The position numbers and the translations under genes were made by a program. Under the pieces are notes generated by a model. The model saw only the letters and a program-made list of their open reading frames with translations. It was not told the origin of the DNA and did not search any database. From Hyphomicrobiales bacterium (GTDB lineage: Bacteria; Pseudomonadota; Alphaproteobacteria; Rhizobiales; Beijerinckiaceae), in contig JANYDZ010000222.1 of NCBI GenBank assembly GCA_025363375.1, forward strand, positions 1 through 7,729: a DNA stretch of 7,729 nucleotides, read 5' to 3'. Shown in pieces: positions 1 through 7,000 of the stretch; positions within the stretch are counted from its first letter, which is position 1, and each line of letters starts with the position of its first letter.

Positions 1-908
1 GCAAGGCGACGGGCGTCGCCTACTACGGGCCAGGCGGCGCGGAGGAAACGATCGAAGCCGATATCGTGATTGTCGCGACCTTCATCTACGACAACGTGCG
101 CCTGATGTTGCTGTCGAAGACCGAAAAATTTCCGAACGGCCTCGCCAATTCCAGCGGTCATCTGGGCAAATATCTGATGACCCATATCAGGCCCGCCGTG
201 TTCGTCGGCTTCGACGACCGCGCGCTGAACGTCTACATGGGACCCAACGCGCAAAAGCACTCCATCGACGATTTCAACGCCGACAATTTCGACCACAAGG
301 ATCTCGGCTTTATCCGCGGCGGGCAGATTTCCATCGGCACGGCGGGGCAGCAGGGCGCGCCGATTGGCGCCGCCATGAATATGCCGCCGCCGCCAGGCGT
401 GCCGCGCTGGGGCGCGGCCTACCGCGATTTTATCTCCGGATATTTCCAGTCGCACGCGTCCCTTGGCGGCCAGATCGAGGACCTCCCCTACGCCAATCAA
501 ACCATCGATCTTGATCCAGACATCCGCGACAAATACGGCCTGCCCGCGCCGCGCCTGACCTATGACTGGCGCCGCCCCAACGAGAACAAATCCGTCGCCT
601 TCATGCACGACAGGCTTGAGGGCATCGGCAAGGCCATGGGCGCCAAACTTGTCTGGCGCGCGCCCACGGGCCCCGGCGCGCCCGGCGGCCACCACATGGG
701 CGGCACGCGCATGGGCTTCAATCCGCGGGATTCCGTCGTCAACAAATATGGACAGAGCTGGGACGCGCCGAACCTCTTCCTCGTGGGCTCCTCGTCGTTT
801 CCAACCATGAGCGGGTTCAATCCGACGCTGACCATCGAGGCGCACGCGTTCTACATCGCGGACGCGATTGTCGGGCGCTACCGCAAGGCGCCGGGATTGC
901 TGGTGTGA
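1..908 (+). CDS. GMC-family FAD-dependent oxidoreductase, C-terminal part (5' end outside window)
   Basis: The frame is open from the left edge (first whole codon at 3) to TGA at 906-908, so about 301 residues of a protein usually 500-600 long are present; the N-terminal FAD-binding Rossmann fold is outside. Upstream of a GTG at 66 the frame already reads family-like sequence (ADIVIVAT, the strand before the second FAD-contact region), so 66 is not the true start. Near the C-terminus the GMC_oxred_C signature is clear: HHMGGTRMG at about 690-716, with the likely catalytic His at 693-695, then NLFLVGSSSFPT and FNPTLTIEA, whose Asn is the usual His/Asn catalytic partner. PRLTYDW and the later part resemble large subunits of gluconate, fructose or sorbitol dehydrogenases, so it probably oxidises an alcohol or sugar and passes electrons to a membrane or cytochrome acceptor. 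That assignment, and periplasmic location, are inferences; the substrate is unknown. Its stop overlaps the start of the solute-binding gene. Confidence 0.93.
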   Translation, partial: KATGVAYYGPGGAEETIEADIVIVATFIYDNVRLMLLSKTEKFPNGLANSSGHLGKYLMTHIRPAVFVGFDDRALNVYMGPNAQKHSIDDFNADNFDHKDLGFIRGGQISIGTAGQQGAPIGAAMNMPPPPGVPRWGAAYRDFISGYFQSHASLGGQIEDLPYANQTIDLDPDIRDKYGLPAPRLTYDWRRPNENKSVAFMHDRLEGIGKAMGAKLVWRAPTGPGAPGGHHMGGTRMGFNPRDSVVNKYGQSWDAPNLFLVGSSSFPTMSGFNPTLTIEAHAFYIADAIVGRYRKAPGLLV

Positions 909-1915
909 GGCCCGCATCCGCCCTGCTCGCGGCGCTCGTGCTTGTGCCGGCGCGTCCGGTCCTCGCGCAATCCCCCGGCGCCTTCTACGCCAACAAAAAC
1001 GTCCGCCTCGTCGTCGGCTCCTCCGCCGGCGGCGGCTACGACACCTATGCCCGCCTCATTCAGCCCTACATCGCCAAAACGCTCAACGCCAACGTCGTTG
1101 TCGAGAACGTGCCCGGCGCCGGCGGCCTCACCGCGCTCGACAGGGTCAACCGCGCCGAGCCCGATGGCCTCGTCCTCATGATCGTGCATGGCGTCGCGGC
1201 GTCTTTCGCGCAATTGTTCGGCGCGAGCGGCGTGCGTTTCGATCTGCCGAAAATGTCGCATCTCGGCATGGTCTCGAACGCCTCGCGCGTCTGGGTCGTC
1301 GGCCCCAACGCGCCGTTCCGGACCGTCGACGCCGCGCGCAAAATGGGTCGCCCCATGATTTGGCCCGCGACATCGCCGCTTGACGGCATCGGCGACGGCG
1401 CGGCCTTCGCCTGCGCCGCGCTGAAGTTCGATTGCAGGATTGTCATGGGCTATCCCGGCGCCAGCGAAGCGGCGCTCGCGGTGACGCGCGGCGAGGCGGA
1501 TTCGATTTATCTTTCGGATATTTCCGCGCTGAATTTCACCAAGGCCGGCATGAACCTGCCGCTGTTCACGCTGTCGCGCGCGCGCACGCGGCTCTATCCC
1601 GATGTGCCGGCGATCTATGAAGTCGAGAATATCGACGCGGACGGACAATGGCTGCTGGATTATCGCGCCACAATCGAAACGCTCGGCCGCATCCTCGTCG
1701 CCCCGCCGAACATGGCGCCCGCGCGCCTCGCGTTTTTGCGCGCCGCCGTGCAGCGGGCGCTGACCGATCCCGCGCTTGTCGCGGAGAGCGCGCGCACGGG
1801 GTTTCTGGTGACCTATGGCGACGCCGAAGAGACGCGGCGCGCGACATTGAACGTGATCTACGGATTGCCGGCGGAGCGCAAGGAACAGATCAGGAAAATT
1901 GTGTTGCGGGAATAG
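905..1915 (+). CDS. Tripartite tricarboxylate transporter (TctC/Bug-type) periplasmic solute-binding protein
   Basis: The 336-residue protein is close to the family's usual 320-330. Residues 1-21 form a Sec signal peptide with a hydrophobic core (LLAALVLVP) and a VLA-Q cleavage site, so the mature protein begins near Gln22 in the periplasm. The first lobe has the family signature: a strand (VRLVVGSSAGGG) followed by YDTYARL at about 44-51, then VVVENVPGAGG at 64-74 and PDG at 86-88. YPDVPAIYE at 231-239 and APP..APARLAFLRAA at 267-281 match the usual C-terminal region. GTG at 905 is chosen because it places the signal peptide exactly at the N-terminus and overlaps the upstream stop by 3 nt, implying translational coupling with the GMC oxidoreductase. 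TctC proteins bind carboxylates or other small anions for a TctAB permease, but no tctA or tctB is present here. The ligand cannot be read from sequence. An alternative role is a non-transport binding or assembly partner of the dehydrogenase. Confidence 0.92.
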   Translation: MRPASALLAALVLVPARPVLAQSPGAFYANKNVRLVVGSSAGGGYDTYARLIQPYIAKTLNANVVVENVPGAGGLTALDRVNRAEPDGLVLMIVHGVAASFAQLFGASGVRFDLPKMSHLGMVSNASRVWVVGPNAPFRTVDAARKMGRPMIWPATSPLDGIGDGAAFACAALKFDCRIVMGYPGASEAALAVTRGEADSIYLSDISALNFTKAGMNLPLFTLSRARTRLYPDVPAIYEVENIDADGQWLLDYRATIETLGRILVAPPNMAPARLAFLRAAVQRALTDPALVAESARTGFLVTYGDAEETRRATLNVIYGLPAERKEQIRKIVLRE

Positions 1916-1924
1916 CCGCTTTTT
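1906..1924 (+). terminator. Weak terminator-like hairpin at the end of the solute-binding gene
   Basis: GCGG (1906-1909) can pair with CCGC (1916-1919) around a 6-nt loop that includes the stop codon, and five T residues follow (1920-1924). The position suits the end of the GMC/solute-binding transcript. The stem is only 4 bp, so it may be chance in GC-rich DNA. Confidence 0.22.
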
Positions 1925-2193
1925 GAAGCTTCAGATCATTGCTTGCAATCCCTTCGCCTTTACGAGGGACGGCAATTTCAGCGAAGGCCCGCCTGGCCTT
2001 TTTCCGCCGCGCTCCCATGCGCCGACACGTTTTGGCTTGACGTTGAAATGTCGCGCGAAGACGCCCCGACTGACGCCGGCCTGATTGCAAAGCATGGCGA
2101 TTTCAGGCGCGATCCGCGCCTGGATGGAAGCAATCCGCCCTTCGCCCTCCCCCCGCCCTTGACGCGCCGCCCCCTTCCGGCGACACCCGCGCC
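1916..2193. other. Gap between solute-binding gene and phosphoesterase, without an intact gene
   Basis: Apart from the minus-strand antitoxin remnant at about 1931-2116, nothing coding is supported here. The stretch just before 2194 is C-rich, with no clear -35/-10 pair. The short open frames crossing this gap (1899-2084, 1943-2281 and 1890-2090) look like no known protein. Confidence 0.6.
1931..2116 (-). pseudogene. Decayed HigA-like (XRE/HTH) antitoxin, C-terminal remnant
   Basis: Read on the minus strand, about 61 codons ending at TGA (1931-1933) match the C-terminal HTH of HigA-type antitoxins found with RelE/HigB-like toxins. Visible pieces are IAPEIAMLCNQAGVS, then VFARHFNV, then WERGGKRPGGPSLK and SLVKAKGL. 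In intact relatives, as I recall them, the corresponding segments read close to SQAVFARYLNV, WERGEKRPSGP.LKLLSLV and KGLEAI. The usual N-terminal 35-40 residues are not seen: upstream in this frame the sequence becomes low-complexity Arg/Gly/Ala, and the other two minus frames offer no replacement. Substitutions at normally constant positions (SRG for SQA, GGK for GEK, KLPSL for KLLSL) support decay. The nearest ATG (2093-2095) would give a 54-residue protein starting inside the HTH. No toxin gene is adjacent. A small functional HTH protein is possible but less likely. Confidence 0.68.
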
Positions 2194-3078
2194 GTGTCCT
2201 TCCTCCTCGCTCATCTCTCCGATCCGCACATTGGCCCGCTGCCAAAACCCCGCCTGCGCGAGCTCATCGGCAAGCGACTGACCGGCTACATCAATTGGCG
2301 GCGGCGCTCGAACATCCACAGCATGGATGTGCTGTCGCGAATCGTCGCCGACATGCGTGCGCAAAAGCCTGATCACGTCGCCATGACCGGCGATATTCTC
2401 AACATCGGCCTGCCGACGGAATTCCCCCTGGCGCGCGCGTGGATGCGGACGCTGGGGCGCCCTGAAGAGGTAAGTTTTGTTCCAGGCAATCACGACGCCT
2501 ATGTGCGCAGCGCGCTGCCGCGCATTCTCGAAACCTTCGCGCCCTGGAGCGCCAGCGACGGGGAGGCGCACACGCGCTTTCCCTGGCTGCGCGTGCGCGG
2601 GGAGGTCGCGCTGATCGGCGTGTCCTCCGCCATCGCCACCGCGCCGTTCCTGGCGTCGGGCGAGGTCGGGCGCGCGCAAAGCGCCGCGCTTGAGGCGCTG
2701 CTGGCCGAGACCGGCGCGCGCGGCCTCATGCGCGTCGTCATGATCCACCATCCGCCCTGGCGCGGCGGCGCAAGCCCCGGGCGCGGCTTGCGCGACGCGC
2801 GCGCGTTCGAGGCCATCATCGCGCGGCAAGGCGCGGAACTGATCCTGCACGGGCACAATCACCGGCTGCTGCGCCATCACATCGCCGGCGAGGGACGCAG
2901 GGTCCCGGTTATTGGCGTCGCCTCGGCCTCCGCCGTTCCCGGCACGCCGCGCCACCGCGCCGCCTACCATCTCTATGCGATCGAGCGGGCCGCCAACGGC
3001 TGGCGCATCGAGGCGCGCGTGCGCGGGATATTGCCGGGTTCGGACGCGATCGGCGACATCGAGACTTTCGAGGCTTGA
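2194..3078 (+). CDS. Calcineurin-like metallophosphoesterase (Icc-like)
   Basis: The 294-residue protein is complete and carries every signature of the binuclear-metal phosphoesterase fold in order: D10-P-H12, GD at 66-67 (MTGDILN), GNHD at 98-101, HH at 185-186 (MIHHPP) and GHNH at 220-223. These residues normally bind two metal ions (Mn/Fe/Zn) and hydrolyse phosphomono- or diesters. Length and motif spacing resemble class III cyclic-nucleotide phosphodiesterases (Icc/CpdA), but substrate specificity in this superfamily cannot be inferred from motifs. A basic segment at 26-40 (GKRLTGYINWRRR) separates the first two motifs. There is no signal peptide, so it is probably cytoplasmic. GTG at 2194 is chosen because the first metal motif falls at residue 10, as in relatives; the upstream Shine-Dalgarno is poor. 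It follows a 278-nt gap holding the antitoxin relic, so it is probably a separate transcript, and it converges on the membrane protein at 3258-3935. Confidence 0.93.
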   Translation: MSFLLAHLSDPHIGPLPKPRLRELIGKRLTGYINWRRRSNIHSMDVLSRIVADMRAQKPDHVAMTGDILNIGLPTEFPLARAWMRTLGRPEEVSFVPGNHDAYVRSALPRILETFAPWSASDGEAHTRFPWLRVRGEVALIGVSSAIATAPFLASGEVGRAQSAALEALLAETGARGLMRVVMIHHPPWRGGASPGRGLRDARAFEAIIARQGAELILHGHNHRLLRHHIAGEGRRVPVIGVASASAVPGTPRHRAAYHLYAIERAANGWRIEARVRGILPGSDAIGDIETFEA

Positions 3079-3090
3079 GCCGCTGCGCCC

Positions 3091-3114
3091 GGCCGACGGC
3101 AAAGCCGTATGGCC
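3091..3114 (+). terminator. Compact hairpin after the phosphoesterase gene
   Basis: GGCC (3091-3094) pairs with GGCC (3111-3114), and ACGGC (3096-3100) with GCCGT (3104-3108), around an AAA loop, with one unpaired G on one side and AT on the other. It starts 12 nt after the stop codon. It lacks a T-run (CTTAACC follows), so it could be a weak terminator or a 3'-end stabilising hairpin rather than a classical intrinsic terminator. Confidence 0.38.
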
Positions 3115-3232
3115 CTTAACCGCGTCAGGAGGCGGCTGTAGGCCTGTTTTCCTTTCAACGAGGCAAGCATAAGGAATATTTTCTATTGGCCTGTACGGCC
3201 TTCCTGGGCCCGGCAAATGCCCTTCCAGAATC

Positions 3233-3254
3233 GGCCCCTCCTCGAACCGGGGCC
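3233..3254 (-). terminator. GC-only inverted repeat after the minus-strand membrane-protein gene
   Basis: GGCCCC (3233-3238) and GGGGCC (3249-3254) form a perfect 6-bp stem with a 10-nt loop, 3 nt beyond the stop codon of the gene at 3258-3935. No T-run follows in the minus direction. The position fits a 3'-end hairpin in a convergent gene pair, but evidence is limited to the stem. Confidence 0.27.
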
Positions 3255-3257
3255 TGC

Positions 3258-3935
3258 TCAGCCGCTGACCTGCTGGACTTCCCACCAGTGCCAACCCGCC
3301 TGCCAGGCGAACCAGCCGAGCGCGGCCAGAACGGCAAACAGGACGATGGAGCCCAGCAGTTCCACCACAAACATCAGCGCCGTGAAAAACAGACGTCGGC
3401 GGGGCGGGGCGAGGGGCGCGGACGTTGCCGCGCTGACGGGCGAGAGGGCGCGGCTGGACCGCCCGCCGGAATCCCCCGCGTAAACCCGGGCGGCCTGCTC
3501 GACCGTCTGGTCGCTGGCCATGGCCTGTTCGCGCTCAACCAGGCGGCGCGCCACATATTGGGTCATGGTATCGACCATGGAATCGACCTTTTCGGTCTCG
3601 GCGAGCACAATGCGCCCATGCCGCGTGTCCTGCAGAAAGCGATAGGTGCGGCGGTCACGGCCCATTTCGACGAAAGCCAGCATGTCGATGAAAAAGCGCG
3701 GGCGGTCGCCGGGAACCAGACCGGTGTCGAACAGGTCAATGGAGTCGGGCACCTGCGCCAGAACCGGTTTCATGGCTTCGGCCAGCATTTCAAGGCGCGC
3801 CATTTCCGCGCCGCGCAGTTCCGCCACGACCTCCGAATGCTCCGCCGCGTCGGTGCGGGCGCGGCGCATGGCGTTGGCAAGGCTTGGGGCCGGATGCAGG
3901 GTGGCGGTCCCCTTGGGGCGCAGCGTGTCGTCCAC
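3258..3935 (-). CDS. Conserved alphaproteobacterial-type protein with one C-terminal membrane segment, function unknown
   Basis: I recognise the style of this 225-residue protein as a conserved hypothetical of Rhizobiales-like bacteria but know no assigned function. Residues 20-60 are charged and probably helical (LRGAEMARLEMLAEAMKPVL). The core at 67-112 is the most conserved-looking part (DLFDTGL, PRFFIDMLAFVEMGRD, YRFLQDTRHGR). A helical stretch at 120-140 is followed by a Ser/Ala/Pro-rich linker (155-178), three Arg (179-181) and one hydrophobic helix at about 183-212, then a Trp-rich tail. The Arg cluster predicts N-terminus in the cytoplasm and C-terminus out, so this is a cytosolic domain tethered by its tail. 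GTG at 3933-3935 is preferred because GGAG (3943-3946) sits 7 nt upstream. The frame is chosen over an open frame on the other strand (3186-4001) for this RBS, the credible membrane helix and family likeness. It is divergent from the 5-oxoprolinase gene. Confidence 0.82.
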   Translation of the reverse strand: MDDTLRPKGTATLHPAPSLANAMRRARTDAAEHSEVVAELRGAEMARLEMLAEAMKPVLAQVPDSIDLFDTGLVPGDRPRFFIDMLAFVEMGRDRRTYRFLQDTRHGRIVLAETEKVDSMVDTMTQYVARRLVEREQAMASDQTVEQAARVYAGDSGGRSSRALSPVSAATSAPLAPPRRRLFFTALMFVVELLGSIVLFAVLAALGWFAWQAGWHWWEVQQVSG

Positions 3936-3942
3936 GAGATCA

Positions 3943-3946
3943 CTCC
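3943..3946 (-). promoter_or_regulatory. Ribosome binding site fixing the GTG start of the membrane-protein gene
   Basis: The minus strand reads CCGGAGTGATCTC before GTG; GGAG lies 7 nt from the start codon, an ideal spacing. This supports GTG at 3935 as the initiation codon. Confidence 0.6.
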
Positions 3947-3965
3947 GGCGTTTACACTTCGTCAG

Positions 3966-3973
3966 CTATATAG
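3966..3973. promoter_or_regulatory. CTATATAG palindrome in the divergent intergenic region (possible -10 region)
   Basis: The 82-nt gap between the divergent genes contains one TA-rich island in otherwise GC-rich DNA, the self-complementary octamer CTATATAG. It could serve as a -10 element in either direction. On the plus strand TTTACA (3951-3956) resembles a -35 but is only about 10 nt away, too close for a normal sigma-70 spacer, and no good -35 is seen for the minus direction. A small operator is an alternative. Confidence 0.33.
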
Positions 3974-4017
3974 GGCGTGCGCAGCGCAGATGCGACTCTG
4001 ACGCGGGAAAAGGGTGA

Positions 4018-7000
4018 ATGAGCAGGCTTAACAGGACGGGGACCTGCTGGGATTTCTGGATTGACCGCGGCGGCACGTTCACCGACGTGATCGGCCGCGC
4101 GCCCGATGGCGGCCTGCATGCGCGCAAGCTTTTATCAGAAAATTCAGATGCTTACACGGACGCCGCCGTGCAGGGCGTGCGTGATCTGTTGGGGCTGGCG
4201 GCGGGGCAGGCGATTCCGCGCGGGCGCATTGGCGCGGTCAAGATGGGCACGACCGTCGCCACCAACGCGTTGCTTGAGCGCAAGGGCGAACGGGTGCTGC
4301 TGGCGACCACGCGCGGCTTTCGGGACGCGCTGGAAATTGGCTATCAGGCCCGCCCGCAGCTTTTCGCGCGCAATATCGTCAAGCCGGAACTGCTCTATTG
4401 CGACGTTGTGGAAATAGACGAGCGGGTGCGCGCCGATGGAACCGTGGAGCGCGCGCCCGATATGGCCGCCGCGCGCGCGCAGCTTACGGCGGCGCGGACG
4501 AGCGGAATCGACGCGCTGGCGATCGTGTTCATGCACGCCTGGAATTATCCCGCGCATGAGCAGGGCGTGGCGGCGCTGGCGCGGGAGATCGGCTTTTCGC
4601 AGGTGTCGGTCAGCCACGAAGTCTCGCCGCTCGTGAAGCTCGTGGGACGTGGCGACACCAGCGTCGCCGACGCCTATCTCACGCCGATCCTGGCGCGCTA
4701 TGTGCGGCGGGTGGCCGGGGAGCTCGACGCAAAAAACAGCGGCGCGCGGCTGATGTTCATGATGTCCTCGGGCGGATTGACGCGGGCCGAACTTTTCGCC
4801 GGCAAGGACGCGGTCCTGTCGGGCCCGGCGGGCGGCGTGGTCGCGATGGCGCAAACGGCGCGGTCGGCGGGCTTTCGGCGCGTCATCGGCTTCGACATGG
4901 GCGGCACCTCGACCGACGTGGCGCATTTCGACGGGGAATATGAACGCGCCTTCGAGACGCAGGTGGCGGGCGTGCGGATGCGCGCGCCGATGATGCGGAT
5001 TCACACGGTGGCGGCCGGGGGCGGCTCGCTGTTGCGCTACGACGGCGCGCGGTTTCGCGTTGGGCCGGATTCCGCCGGCGCCGATCCCGGACCCAAATGC
5101 TACCGGCGCGGCGGGCCGCTGGCCGTGACCGACGCCAATGTGATGACGGGGAAATTGTCGCCGGCTTATTTCCCGAAGATATTCGGCTCCGCGCAAAACG
5201 AGCCGCTCGATGTCGACGCCGTTCGCGAAGCTTTCGCCGCGCTGGCGCGCAGGATTGACGATGGACGAACGCCGGAGGCCATCGCCGACGGATTCATCCG
5301 CGTCGCGGTCGCCAATATGGCGGAGGCCATCAAGAAGATTTCCGTCGCGCGCGGCTACGACGTGACGCGCTACGCGCTGAATTGTTTTGGCGGCGCGGGC
5401 GGACAGCACGCCTGCCTCGTCGCCGACGCGCTGGGCATGACGCGGGTGCTGATCCACCCTTTTTCCTCGCTGCTGTCGGCCTACGGCATGGGGCTGGCCG
5501 ACATCCGCGCGCTGCGCACGCGCGCCATTGAAGCGCCGCTCGACGCGCGGGCGGTTGCGTTGATGACGCGCGCGCGAAAGACGCTTGGCGCGCAGGTTGC
5601 GCGCGAAGTTTGCGGACAGGGCGTCGCCCGCGCGGCGGTTTGGCTGCGCTCACGCGCGCATTTGCGCTATTCCGGCACGGACACGGCGCTGACAATCGCG
5701 CTGCAACAGGACGCGACGATCAAGAATATGCGGCGTCTGTTCGCGCGCGCGCACAAGGCGCAATTCGGCTTTATCGACCGCGAACGCGGACTTGTGGTGG
5801 AAGCCGTGAGCGTCGAGGCCATCGGCGGCGGCGCGAGGTTTGTCGAGCCGGCGCGGCGCCCGAGCGCTTTGCCGGTGCCCAAGCCCGACGCGCGGACGCG
5901 GTTTTTCTCGCAAGGCGCGTGGCGAAACGCGCGGGTTTTCACCCGCGAGCGGCTTGGAATCGGGCACAAGCTGCGCGGCCCCGCGCTGCTCGTCGAGCCG
6001 CACCAGACCATCGTAGTCGAGGACGGCTGGGGGGCGGAAATTACGCGCAAAAATCATGTGGTGCTCGCGCGCGTGAAAGCCAGGGCAAGGCGTCGCGCCC
6101 CGGGCGCAAAAGCCGATCCGGTGATGCTGGAGATTTTCAACAATCTTTTCATGTCGATAGCCGAACAGATGGGCGTGACCCTGCAAAACACCGCTGTTTC
6201 CGTAAATATCAAGGAGCGGCTGGATTTTTCCTGCGCCTTGTTCGATCCGCTGGGAAACCTTGTCGCCAACGCGCCGCATATGCCGGTGCATCTGGGCTCC
6301 ATGGACCGTTCCGTCGAGACGGTCATTCGGGCGAACAAAGGGCGCATTCGCAAGGGCGACGTCTTCGCCCTCAACGCGCCCTACAATGGGGGCACCCATC
6401 TGCCGGACGTGACCGTCTGCGCGCCGGTGTTCGACCGCGCGGGAAAAACGACGCTGTTCTGGGTGGCCTCGCGCGGCCATCACGCGGACATCGGCGGGGT
6501 TTCGCCGGGCTCCATGTCGCCGCGCGCGACGACCATCGAGGAGGAAGGGGTCTATATCGACAATTTCCATCTCGTCGACCGCGGGCGCTTTCGCGAAAAG
6601 GCGTTTCGCGCGCTGCTCGCCGGCGCGAAATTTCCCGCGCGCAATCCCGATCACAACGTCGCCGATGTCAAGGCGCAGGTGGCCGCGAACGAGAAAGGCG
6701 CGCAATTGCTGGCGAAAATGGTCGCCGATTTCAGCCTGCCCGTCGTGCGGGCCTATATGCGGCATGTGCAGGACAACGCGGCGGAAAGCGTCGCGCGGGT
6801 GATCGCGCGGCTGCGCGATTCGACGTTTGAAACCATCAGCGATCAGGGCGCGCGGGTGCGCGTGAAAATTTCAGTCGACCGCAAGCGACGGCAAGCGACG
6901 ATCGATTTTACCGGAACATCGGCGCAACAGGCGAACAACTTCAACGCGCCCGAGCCTGTCGCCCGCGCGGCGGTGCTCTATGTTTTCCGCGTGATGGTGG

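Noticed and set aside
878..1648. 256-codon minus-strand open frame opposite the solute-binding gene
   Set aside because: The plus-strand protein has a signal peptide and TctC motifs; the antisense product shows only charged, Ala/Gly-rich composition.
3188..3200. GGCC-TGTAC-GGCC inverted repeat
   Set aside because: A 4-bp stem of a common restriction-like word is expected by chance in this base composition.
1978..3294. 438-codon open frame on the minus strand
   Set aside because: It lies antisense to the phosphoesterase, which has all metal-binding motifs. The product is Arg/Gly/Ala-rich without recognisable domains, typical of antisense frames in GC-rich DNA.
3951..3972. TTTACA and TATATA as a plus-strand sigma-70 promoter for the oxoprolinase gene
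   Set aside because: The spacer is about 10 nt rather than 16-18, so the two boxes cannot work together as a normal promoter.
3186..4001. 271-codon open frame on the plus strand
   Set aside because: It is antisense to the membrane protein at 3258-3935, whose RBS, membrane helix and family-like core are better supported; this frame has no recognisable domain.
4144..5457. Long minus-strand open frame opposite the oxoprolinase gene; similar ones at 5650-6765 and 6871-7719
   Set aside because: All lie opposite clear HyuA/HyuB motifs and have His/Arg/Ala-rich composition without domains.
5610..6830. 406-codon plus-strand frame within the oxoprolinase gene
   Set aside because: Alternative reading frame of a well-supported gene, dominated by Arg and Ala, with no family likeness.
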